DNA of 64,000 nt, taken from positions 62,001 through 126,000 of the forward strand of contig NZ_NIQA01000003.1 in NCBI RefSeq assembly GCF_002236805.1. Direction: 5' to 3'. The notes under the pieces were generated by a model, which was not told where the DNA came from, did not search any database, and saw nothing but the letters and a program-made list of their open reading frames with translations. Of the stretch, positions 49,209-56,329 are shown piece after piece; within the stretch, counting starts at the first letter, position 1; each line of letters opens with the position of its first letter. Both the position numbers and the translations under genes were made by a program. This DNA is from Pusillimonas sp. T2. GTDB taxonomy: Bacteria; Pseudomonadota; Gammaproteobacteria; Burkholderiales; Burkholderiaceae_B.

Positions 49209-49529
49209 ATGTCTGCCGACACCACCCTGCTAACGGTCTTTCTAAAACACGACCAATCGCAGAATCTCGACACCATCCAAGGTAAGCTTAAAGCGGCCGA
49301 ATGGTGGGATCGCTTCCCGCCCGAGGGCGTTGAAATTGTGTCCTGGACAGTCGCCATGGGCTTCGGGCAAATCGTCACGCTGCGTGTGCCGCCGCACCTG
49401 CTCCCCATCGTCAACGTCGAGCTCGAACGCTCGGCTTGGGGTGTTTTCACCACCGAATGTTTTCCCACATATGACTTTATTCCTGTGCGCGAACGGATCA
49501 AAGAACGCGTACGCAACGGAGGCCAATAA
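49209..49529 (+). CDS. Small conserved protein of unknown function, first gene of Rieske operon
   Basis: The 106-residue protein has no signal peptide or membrane helix. I do not know its function. It reads as an alternating alpha/beta, ferredoxin-like fold (LLTVFLKHDQSQ, then RFPPEGVEIVSWTVAMGFGQIVTLRVPP, given as residues about 35-62, and ECFPTYDFIPVRERI). It has one Cys, so it is not an Fe-S ferredoxin. GGAG precedes the ATG, and its stop abuts the next start, so it is almost certainly translated with the oxygenase. An accessory or chaperone role for the oxygenase is speculation. Confidence 0.8.
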   Translation: MSADTTLLTVFLKHDQSQNLDTIQGKLKAAEWWDRFPPEGVEIVSWTVAMGFGQIVTLRVPPHLLPIVNVELERSAWGVFTTECFPTYDFIPVRERIKERVRNGGQ

Positions 49530-49766
49530 ATGCTAGACCGCTACCTCACGCCTTGCTACCTGGAACCCCACCAGGCCCGCACAAAAGAGCCCACCGCCTA
49601 CGAGAACTTGCTGGGCGACTCGCTCGAACGCGCCTTTGCGTCGGGCATCGACACCCTTGAGCCGCTGGTTGAATTCCTGAATGCGCAGGGCCCGCAACCG
49701 CTCACCACCGACCTCTGGACGCCCGAGGTGCTGGCTGCTGAACTCAGCCGCCTGGCCGCCGAATAA
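49530..49766 (+). CDS. Small helical protein, possible recombinase-like HTH domain
   Basis: The 78-residue protein starts directly after the preceding stop (TAAATG) with AACGGAGG upstream. It is predicted to be mostly helical (YENLLGDSLERAFASG, then TLEPLVEFLNAQG, then TPEVLAAELSRLAAE). Small proteins of this kind beside Rieske oxygenases are sometimes labelled recombinase-like helix-turn-helix proteins; I recall that label but cannot verify it. It is too short and acidic to be a convincing DNA-binding regulator, so function is unknown. Confidence 0.75.
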   Translation: MLDRYLTPCYLEPHQARTKEPTAYENLLGDSLERAFASGIDTLEPLVEFLNAQGPQPLTTDLWTPEVLAAELSRLAAE

Positions 49767-49785
49767 TCTGCAACAGGAACGACTC

Positions 49786-50823
49786 ATGACCACTGCTAAC
49801 GCAACCAACACTGCGAACAACGAAGAGGCTATCCAGAAGATCCTGACCGATGGCCTGAAAGACCTTTGGTACGCTATCTGTCCGTCGGATTTCGTGAAAG
49901 AAACGCCCATTTCTTTGCGCCGTTTAGGTCACAAATTGGTGCTGTGGCGCGACGCCGAAGGCAATCCTCACTGTCTGGAAGACCACTGCCCGCACCGCGG
50001 CGCACCGCTGTCATTCGGTATTCCACTGGGCAATAAAATTGCCTGCGGCTACCATGGCGTCGAAGTCCGCAGCGACGGCACTGTTGTTTCGGTGCCTGGC
50101 AGCCCAGGCTGCAAGCTCGAAGGCTCCCGCCCTACGCGTGCTTTCCACCTGAAAGAAAGCAACGGCGTCATCTTCATGTTCAATTCGTCGGAAAACATCG
50201 ACGAACCGCCACCGCTGGTCCTGCCAGAGCAACTCGTGTCCGACGAGTACTCGTCATTCCTGTGCTACACCGAATGGCGCGGCGACTACCGCTACGTGAT
50301 TGACAACGTCATGGACCCGATGCACGGCACTTACCTGCACAAGCAATCACACAGCATGTCGGTAGGTTCGCGTTCGGCTCAGTTCCAGTTGCGCGATACT
50401 GACCACGGCGTCATCTTCGAGAAAGCCGGTCAACGCGACGTCAACTTCGACTGGTCTGAATGGGCGGACACCGGCCTGCACTGGCTGCGCCTCGAAATCC
50501 CCTACCCCAAAACCGGCGGCCCTGGCGGTAACTTCGGCATTATTGGTTGCTACACCCCCATTGCCCCCAACATTGCCGCCGTGTTTCACTGGCGCACCCG
50601 CAAGGTTTCGGGCTGGCAGCGCGATGCGTGGCGCTTCTTGTACAAAAACCGCCTCGAGGCGCGCCACTGGGCCGTGCTTGAGCAGGATCGGGTCGTGCTC
50701 GAACAAATGGAACCCGACGCCAACCAGCGCGAGCACCTGTACCAACACGACGTCGGTATTACCCGTGTCCGTCGTCAGTTGCGCAAGCTGGCCACCGAAC
50801 AACTGGCACGCGGTGTGAAATAA
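49786..50823 (+). CDS. Rieske non-heme iron oxygenase, alpha subunit
   Basis: The product has 345 residues from ATG 49786 (AACAGGAA upstream). The Rieske [2Fe-2S] ligands are Cys68, His70, Cys87 and His90 (CPHRG and CGYHG). The mononuclear iron region is DNVMDPMHGTYLH with bridging Asp177 and ligands His180 and His185. The short single-subunit form resembles VanA/phthalate-type or demethylase-type oxygenases. No beta subunit, ferredoxin or reductase gene is nearby, so electrons must come from elsewhere. It probably performs the first hydroxylation or demethylation in the pathway. Confidence 0.9.
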   Translation: MTTANATNTANNEEAIQKILTDGLKDLWYAICPSDFVKETPISLRRLGHKLVLWRDAEGNPHCLEDHCPHRGAPLSFGIPLGNKIACGYHGVEVRSDGTVVSVPGSPGCKLEGSRPTRAFHLKESNGVIFMFNSSENIDEPPPLVLPEQLVSDEYSSFLCYTEWRGDYRYVIDNVMDPMHGTYLHKQSHSMSVGSRSAQFQLRDTDHGVIFEKAGQRDVNFDWSEWADTGLHWLRLEIPYPKTGGPGGNFGIIGCYTPIAPNIAAVFHWRTRKVSGWQRDAWRFLYKNRLEARHWAVLEQDRVVLEQMEPDANQREHLYQHDVGITRVRRQLRKLATEQLARGVK

Positions 50824-51258
50824 ATGACCCTTGCAGCCGCTCTCCCGGTCAGGCATGTCGTGGTGCCCGAGGCACCCGAGCCCCCGAACGCGACCTGGTC
50901 AAACTGCCTGGTCGTGGGCAATGAAGTTGTCATCTCGGGCGTCACGGCCAATCCGGCTACCGACGCCCAGGGCAACATCTTATCCACCCATGCCCAGGCT
51001 ACTCGCATTATTGAAAAAATCCAGGCTATGCTGGTTGCCGCCGGCGGTAGTCTGGACAACATCTACAAACTGGTGATTTATGTCACCGATATCAACGACA
51101 AGGGCGTCGTGTCGGAAGTACGTCAGGCTTGGTTCAAGTCGCCTTTCCCCTGCTCGACCTTGGTCGAAGTCAAAGGGTTTGCGTTCCCGAACCTGACCAT
51201 CGAAATAGACGCCTTCGCCCGTCTTGACGTCTTCATGAGTCAAGCAACCCGTAACTGA
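50824..51258 (+). CDS. RidA-family protein lacking the catalytic arginine
   Basis: The 144-residue Rid-fold protein begins right after the Rieske stop. It has VVISGVTANPATD, VAAGGSLDNIYKLVIYVTDI and a C-terminal LTIEIDAFARLD. Where RidA has FPARST, this protein has FPCST, so the carboxylate-binding Arg is missing. Rid subgroups without this Arg do not show the imine deaminase activity known for RidA. In catabolic operons they are thought to act on pathway intermediates. Confidence 0.85.
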   Translation: MTLAAALPVRHVVVPEAPEPPNATWSNCLVVGNEVVISGVTANPATDAQGNILSTHAQATRIIEKIQAMLVAAGGSLDNIYKLVIYVTDINDKGVVSEVRQAWFKSPFPCSTLVEVKGFAFPNLTIEIDAFARLDVFMSQATRN

Positions 51259-51343
51259 ACCGGGTCAATAGTTTTGGCTGTGCGCCCGCTGTTCCGGGCG
51301 CGGTTGCTGGCGGCATTGTTCTATAGGACAATGCCGCTTTTTA

Positions 51344-51358
51344 GTTCATATATAAAAC
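51344..51358 (+). promoter_or_regulatory. Operator-like element C (probable IclR site)
   Basis: GTTCATATATAAAAC is an exact 15 bp match (opposite orientation) to element A. It sits 8 bp before the likely start of the second IclR gene, a position that suggests autoregulation. Confidence 0.55.
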
Positions 51359-51366
51359 AAATAATT

Positions 51367-52185
51367 ATGGCTGCAATAGAACCCTTGACCATCGGGCAAG
51401 CCGCGGAGACAGACAAGACCGAAAAATATTCGGTGCCCGGGCTTGAACGCGGCTTACGCATACTTGCCGAGTTTTCGCGACAAACGCCGACCCTGACAGC
51501 CCCAGACCTGGCACGCCGGCTACAGGTGCCACGCACGACCGTTTTCCGGCTGTTGGTTACCCTGGAAAACCTGGGTTTTGTCGAACGTCTGAACAACGGT
51601 AGAGACTATCAATTGGGCACCGCCGTGCTAAGACTAGGCTTCGAATATCTGGCCTCGTTGAGCATTACCGATTTAAGCCGCCCTATTCTTGAGCGCTTGC
51701 GCAACGAAACCGGTTACTCGTCGAATCTGGTAATTCGTGATGCGCGCGACATTGTCTATGTGCAAAAAGTGGCGCCATCCTCGGTATTCAGCAGCTCGGT
51801 TCACATTGGCACCCGACTGCCCGCACACGCCACGGTGCTGGGGCGGGTACTGCTTAGCCACCACACCCTCGACCAATTGCAACGGCTCTACCCTGAAGAG
51901 CGTTTGCAAGCTCACGGCCCAAACACGCCTGCGACCGTACACGACTTGTTTCGCTTGCTTCAAACTGACAAGGAACGCGGGTATGTGCTGGAAGAAGGCT
52001 TTTTCGAATCGAATATTTCGACCATTGCCGCCCCGGTATTTGATGATACCGGCAGGGTAACGGCCGCCCTTGGGCTTACCGTACCTGCTGTCCATATCCC
52101 CGACGTTGACCGCGATATTCTTATCGCCAAGGTGGTATCGGCGGCACGCGAACTATCAATGTCACTGAACGCTCGAAATATTTGA
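51367..52185 (+). CDS. IclR-family regulator (second of two paralogues)
   Basis: The product has 272 residues from ATG 51367; ATG 51331 with AGGA upstream is an alternative and would put element C inside the gene. KYSVPGLERGLRILAEFSR leads into a winged helix (LTAPDLARRLQVPRTTVFRLLVTLENLGFVER at about residues 42-73). The effector domain has HIGTRLPAHATVLGRVLLS and YPEERLQ. The sequence is strongly similar throughout to the regulator at 42907-43884. Its last 24 bp overlap tail to tail with the third IclR gene. Confidence 0.9.
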   Translation: MAAIEPLTIGQAAETDKTEKYSVPGLERGLRILAEFSRQTPTLTAPDLARRLQVPRTTVFRLLVTLENLGFVERLNNGRDYQLGTAVLRLGFEYLASLSITDLSRPILERLRNETGYSSNLVIRDARDIVYVQKVAPSSVFSSSVHIGTRLPAHATVLGRVLLSHHTLDQLQRLYPEERLQAHGPNTPATVHDLFRLLQTDKERGYVLEEGFFESNISTIAAPVFDDTGRVTAALGLTVPAVHIPDVDRDILIAKVVSAARELSMSLNARNI

Positions 52186-52935
52186 AATTGACGACAGTTG
52201 CCGAACGGACTGCATGATTTTTTGGCCCACTTGCGCCTGTACCGATGGGTCATCGAACCGAGCCGATGGCCCAGCCACACTCAGCGCGGCAACGGGTTGA
52301 CCGTCAGGCCCTAAAACAGCGGCCGCGCACGCGCTAATGCCTTGCTCCAACCCCGAATGACTCCAGGCGACGCCACTGCGGGCTATGTCGTCCAGCTGCG
52401 CGGCCAACTTTTCGGGCGAGATATCTGCCGACGATGCGAGCCTGCTGACGCCGCTGCCGTCTGCTGCACGTCGGGCGGCCAGTATCGCTTGCCCCGGAGC
52501 CGCACGATGTGCCGCAACCCGACTGCCTATGGTGATGAGGCTAACCAACCCGGCCGGCGGCATTTCACGTACAACGTAAACGATATCTTGCCCATCGGGC
52601 AGGCTAAGATAGGCCGCAAGACCCAAGGTTTGACATAAATCGCGCACGACACGCCGCCCCGCCGCGACCAGATCGTGGCCCGCCAATGCCGTTGCCGACA
52701 TCGTCAAGTAACGAAGCCCCACCTGGTGTCCGCCTCCGGGCAATTTTTCGATCATGCCCTCGTGCTCGAGCGTAGCCAGCAAACGCATGACGGTCACCCG
52801 GTTAACATCGATCAGACGCCCGACTTCGCTGAGATTTTGCGTATTACCGCCCTGCGCGATGTATTCGAGCAGGCGCAAGCCCCTTATTACAGGGGTGACC
52901 AGCGCATTGGTAGACGTGTCGTTATCTTCTGCCAT
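52162..52935 (-). CDS. IclR-family regulator, divergent third copy
   Basis: The 257-residue protein has the IclR winged helix (TPVIRGLRLLEYIAQGG, then LSEVGRLIDVNRVTVMRLLATLEHEGMIEKL at about residues 35-65) and an effector domain with SLITIGSRVAAHRAAPGQAIL. It is clearly less related to the other two. It starts 3 bp after the FAD monooxygenase stop and is likely its co-transcribed regulator. Confidence 0.88.
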   Translation of the reverse strand: MAEDNDTSTNALVTPVIRGLRLLEYIAQGGNTQNLSEVGRLIDVNRVTVMRLLATLEHEGMIEKLPGGGHQVGLRYLTMSATALAGHDLVAAGRRVVRDLCQTLGLAAYLSLPDGQDIVYVVREMPPAGLVSLITIGSRVAAHRAAPGQAILAARRAADGSGVSRLASSADISPEKLAAQLDDIARSGVAWSHSGLEQGISACAAAVLGPDGQPVAALSVAGPSARFDDPSVQAQVGQKIMQSVRQLSSISNISSVQ

Positions 52936-52938
52936 AGT

Positions 52939-54075
52939 TTATGTCTGTGCGACCAAAGGTACTGACCAGGCGTCATAGGCATAGACCCAGTCTGCGTTGG
53001 TGCCTGCCTTCAGCCAATTATTGCCGCGTGAACCGATTTGTATCTGCGCGGTTCGCTCGTGACGAGCCTGTTGATAGGCCTGCAACGCCTGAGGCACGGT
53101 CGCGAACTGTGCATCATTCAGGCACCGAGCCAGCACAACGCCGTCTTCGATCGCCTGGCCTGCGCCTTGTGCCATAAAGGGCATCATGGGGTGGCAGGCA
53201 TCGCCCATCAGTACGCAATGGCCATCAAACCATTTGGGCAATGGGTCGCGCACATACAAGGCCGACTTCAGCACAGTGTCGCAGGCATCAAGAAACGCGC
53301 GCGCTTGCGGATGAAAGTCCGCATACAACGATTGGAACTCGCTAACATCACCCGGCGCGGTCCATGATTCCAGATTCCAGCCTTCTTGAGGGATGGTGGC
53401 AAAAATGAACATATCTTTTCCACTATTCAGCGGGAAAGTTACGATTTGCACTTCAGGTGTGCTACCCCACCACTTGGTAAAAGCATCCAGATCGGGCAAT
53501 CCGGCCAGTTTTTCGGTGGGAACAACAGCCCGATACGCGACCACGCCAGTAAATTCGGGCTGCTCGGGCCCAAACAGGGCTGTGCGTACCGATGAGTGAA
53601 TGCCGTCAGCCCCGATCAGCACATCGACGGTGTCCTGACTGCCATCTTCAAAGCCGATGTGTACTTTGCCGTCGCGTTGCTCAACCGTTTTTACCCGTTT
53701 TTTGAACTGCACTGAATCGGGCTGAACCGCGTTTTCAAGGGCTGTCATCAAATCAGCCCGATGCATGGTGAGCTGGGGCGCGCCATATTTTTGCTGTGCT
53801 GCATTGGCCATTTCAATCCGTGAAGTTTCTTCGCCCGTGACACCGTCGCGACTGATACGAAACGTAGGACGTGCAGCGGTTTTACGTAAAGCATCGCCAA
53901 CGCCCAGACCATCAAGGGCGCGCACGGCATTGGGCGTCAGGTTGATATCGGCCCCGACACGTGCGAATTCGCGCGCCTGTTCATACAAAACAACGGTCTT
54001 ACCCATTTTTTGCAGGGCAATGGCCGCCGTTAAACCGCCAATGCCTGCCCCTGAAATACCAATACGCTGTGCCAT
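52939..54075 (-). CDS. FAD-dependent aromatic monooxygenase, NicC-like
   Basis: The 378-residue protein has the FAD motifs GISGAGIGGLTAA, DVLIGADGIHSS and CVLMGDACHPMMPFMAQGAG. Its pattern over the whole length, including KWWGSTPEVQ and the C-terminal NNWLKAGTNADWVYAYD, is close to what I recall of 6-hydroxynicotinate 3-monooxygenase (NicC); salicylate-type hydroxylases are the alternative. It should para-hydroxylate, or decarboxylate and hydroxylate, an aromatic or pyridine acid with NAD(P)H and O2. Confidence 0.85.
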   Translation of the reverse strand: MAQRIGISGAGIGGLTAAIALQKMGKTVVLYEQAREFARVGADINLTPNAVRALDGLGVGDALRKTAARPTFRISRDGVTGEETSRIEMANAAQQKYGAPQLTMHRADLMTALENAVQPDSVQFKKRVKTVEQRDGKVHIGFEDGSQDTVDVLIGADGIHSSVRTALFGPEQPEFTGVVAYRAVVPTEKLAGLPDLDAFTKWWGSTPEVQIVTFPLNSGKDMFIFATIPQEGWNLESWTAPGDVSEFQSLYADFHPQARAFLDACDTVLKSALYVRDPLPKWFDGHCVLMGDACHPMMPFMAQGAGQAIEDGVVLARCLNDAQFATVPQALQAYQQARHERTAQIQIGSRGNNWLKAGTNADWVYAYDAWSVPLVAQT

Positions 54076-54099
54076 GATTATTATCCCTTACGACGAAAA

Positions 54100-54133
54100 G
54101 TTCATTTATGAACAATATGTTCATATTTTATTC
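54100..54133. promoter_or_regulatory. Operator-like elements D and E upstream of the FAD monooxygenase
   Basis: GTTCATTTATGAAC (54100-54113) is a perfect 6+2+6 inverted repeat. GTTCATATTTTATTC (54119-54133) follows six bases away. Both share the GTTCAT end with elements A and C. They lie 25-58 bp before the monooxygenase start. Confidence 0.55.
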
Positions 54134-54233
54134 ATCACGAAGAGAATCATCCATTAGGGTTCACCCTGATCGCAAGCAAGTAAGCATTATCCGGTGGCAA
54201 TTGCCCGAAGACCGCACATGGATGGCCAAAGAA

Positions 54234-54267
54234 AATGCCCCAAAGAACCTGTGTTCTTGGGGGCATT
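54234..54267 (-). terminator. Terminator downstream of purF
   Basis: AATGCCCCAAAGAAC and GTTCTTGGGGGCATT form a 15 bp stem with one mismatch and a four-base loop. On the minus strand T residues follow. It lies 49 bp after the purF stop and separates purF from the island. Confidence 0.88.
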
Positions 54268-54316
54268 AAATGACGCTTCCTAGAAATACCAAGCGCGATA
54301 ATTCGATGCTATTGCC

Positions 54317-55819
54317 TTAACTATCGTCACTACCCGTACCCTGGTTGTCAACCGAAGGTACAGCACCGCCGCGCGTCTGACTCAAGCGCTCAAGGTAGCC
54401 AGCATCGATATCGCCAGTGATGTACTGCCCGTTAAAGCAAGATGACTCAAAGGTATGCATGGCCGGGTTCAAGTCGGACAAGGTGCTTTCAAGGTCGGAC
54501 AATGCTTGATATACCAGGCCGTTGGCACCGATTTCTCGGGCGACGGCATCAGCATCGCGCTCGTGAGCAATCAGCTCGGATTGCGTGGGCATATCGATAC
54601 CGTAAACATTAGGGAAACGCACAGGCGGTGCTGCAGAAGCGAAAAACACTTTGTTGGCACCGGCCTCGCGTGCCATGTCAACAATCTGGCGACTGGTGGT
54701 ACCGCGCACAATCGAATCATCGACCAGCAATACATTTTTGCCCTTGAACTCCATGTCGATGGCGTTCAGCTTTTGACGCACAGACTTCTTGCGTACAGCT
54801 TGCCCCGGCATGATGAAGGTGCGGCCCACGTAGCGATTTTTGATAAAGCCTTCGCGGTAATTTAGCCCCAGGCGCGCCGCCAACTGCATCGCCGAGGGGC
54901 GTGAAGAATCGGGGATGGGCATGACAACGTCGATCTCGCCCAAACGCAACGACTTGGCGACGTTGTCGGCCAGATATTCGCCCATACGCAGGCGCGCATC
55001 GTAAATCGAGACGCCGTCCATGAGCGAATCGGGACGCGCAAAGTAGACATATTCGAACAGGCAAGGCACCAATTGCGGGTTATCGGCACACTGGCGGCTG
55101 CTTAAATTACCGTCAAGATCAATCAGTACGGCTTCACCCGGAGCAATGTCACGCACAAAGTTAAACCCACAACCCGACAACGCCACTGACTCCGACGCAA
55201 TCATCCATTCGACGCCTTTGTCGGTTTCTTGAGCACCTAAACACAAGGGACGGATGCCGTACGGGTCACGAAACGCCACCATGCCAAAGCTGGCCACCTG
55301 CGCAATCACGGCATACGCACCCTTGACACGCCGATGCACTGCCGAAACCGCTTTGAACACGGCGCTTTCATCAAGAGAAGCACCCGTTGCCGCCATTTGC
55401 AGTTCGTGCGCAAACACATTCAGCAAGACTTCGGAATCGGAGTTGGTATTGATGTGGCGACGATCGATGCGAAAGAGTTCTTCGCGCAACTCGCGCCAGT
55501 TGGTCAGGTTGCCATTATGAACAAACGTAATGCCAAAGGGAGCGTTGACATAAAAGGGTTGGGCTTCGTCGACGCTGTCGCTGGAACCGGCCGTGGGGTA
55601 ACGCACTTGACCCAGACCGCTGTTGCCAGGCAGCGAACGCATATTACGCGTGCGAAACACATCACGTACCAGCCCATGGGCTTTGTACATGCTGAAAAAT
55701 TGATCATACGACGTGGCAATACCTGCAGCGTCTTGACCGCGGTGCTGCAGTAGCAACAGGCTGTCGTAAATGATCTGGTTCACAGGGTTACGGCCGGCAA
55801 CCCCAACAATTCCGCACAT
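54317..55819 (-). CDS. purF: Amidophosphoribosyltransferase
   Basis: The 500-residue protein has the catalytic Cys2 of class II glutamine amidotransferases (MCGIVGV) and HRGQDAAG, SDSEVLLN. The PRPP loop is VLLVDDSIVRGTTS. It makes 5-phosphoribosylamine, the first purine step. It follows cvpA by 21 bp in the usual folC-dedD-cvpA-purF order. Confidence 0.96.
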   Translation of the reverse strand: MCGIVGVAGRNPVNQIIYDSLLLLQHRGQDAAGIATSYDQFFSMYKAHGLVRDVFRTRNMRSLPGNSGLGQVRYPTAGSSDSVDEAQPFYVNAPFGITFVHNGNLTNWRELREELFRIDRRHINTNSDSEVLLNVFAHELQMAATGASLDESAVFKAVSAVHRRVKGAYAVIAQVASFGMVAFRDPYGIRPLCLGAQETDKGVEWMIASESVALSGCGFNFVRDIAPGEAVLIDLDGNLSSRQCADNPQLVPCLFEYVYFARPDSLMDGVSIYDARLRMGEYLADNVAKSLRLGEIDVVMPIPDSSRPSAMQLAARLGLNYREGFIKNRYVGRTFIMPGQAVRKKSVRQKLNAIDMEFKGKNVLLVDDSIVRGTTSRQIVDMAREAGANKVFFASAAPPVRFPNVYGIDMPTQSELIAHERDADAVAREIGANGLVYQALSDLESTLSDLNPAMHTFESSCFNGQYITGDIDAGYLERLSQTRGGAVPSVDNQGTGSDDS

Positions 55820-55840
55820 GACTGATTCCTGAAATAAAAC

Positions 55841-56329
55841 TTAGTAAGGCAACCATGCCGCCAAAGATGGCGGCAACATTTGTTTAATGGCCTGCACCCC
55901 CTGCACCACAACCGGCGACAGGCGGGCATCGCGCCACCACGGTTCTTTAGGCAGGTCGGTATAACCGCCCAAAGACACCAAAATCAATACAATCAGGGCA
56001 CCACGCAAAACGCCGAACACGACACCCAGGCCGTGATCTGCCGGTGTGAGGCCGGTTTTTTTAATTAATGTGCCCAGCGTTACATTAATCAGGCCTACCA
56101 ATAGCAGGACCAAAATAAAGACGGCCGCGTAAGCCACGGCAGTACGTAGCAAGTCGTTGACAATGAAAGGCGACAGCCACACCGAAGTACGCGGCCCCCA
56201 CCAAATGGCCGCTAAAAAAGCGGCCAGATAGGCAATGAGAGATAGAATTTCTTTGACCAGCCCGCGCAGTAGACCCAAAAACCCCGACACAGCCAATATG
56301 GCCAACACGATGTAGTCGAAGCTGGTCAC
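55841..56329 (-). CDS. cvpA: CvpA-family membrane protein
   Basis: This 162-residue protein has four hydrophobic segments and FDYIVLAILAVSGFLGLLRGLVKEI near the N-terminus (about residues 3-27). It is the colicin V production protein homologue found upstream of purF, with a role in envelope integrity. Its ATG overlaps the SPOR gene stop by 4 bp. Confidence 0.9.
   Translation of the reverse strand: MTSFDYIVLAILAVSGFLGLLRGLVKEILSLIAYLAAFLAAIWWGPRTSVWLSPFIVNDLLRTAVAYAAVFILVLLLVGLINVTLGTLIKKTGLTPADHGLGVVFGVLRGALIVLILVSLGGYTDLPKEPWWRDARLSPVVVQGVQAIKQMLPPSLAAWLPY

Noticed and set aside
37026-54133. Island carried by a mobile element
   Set aside because: I found no transposase, integrase, tRNA attachment site or flanking direct repeats, so recent transfer cannot be claimed from this sequence.
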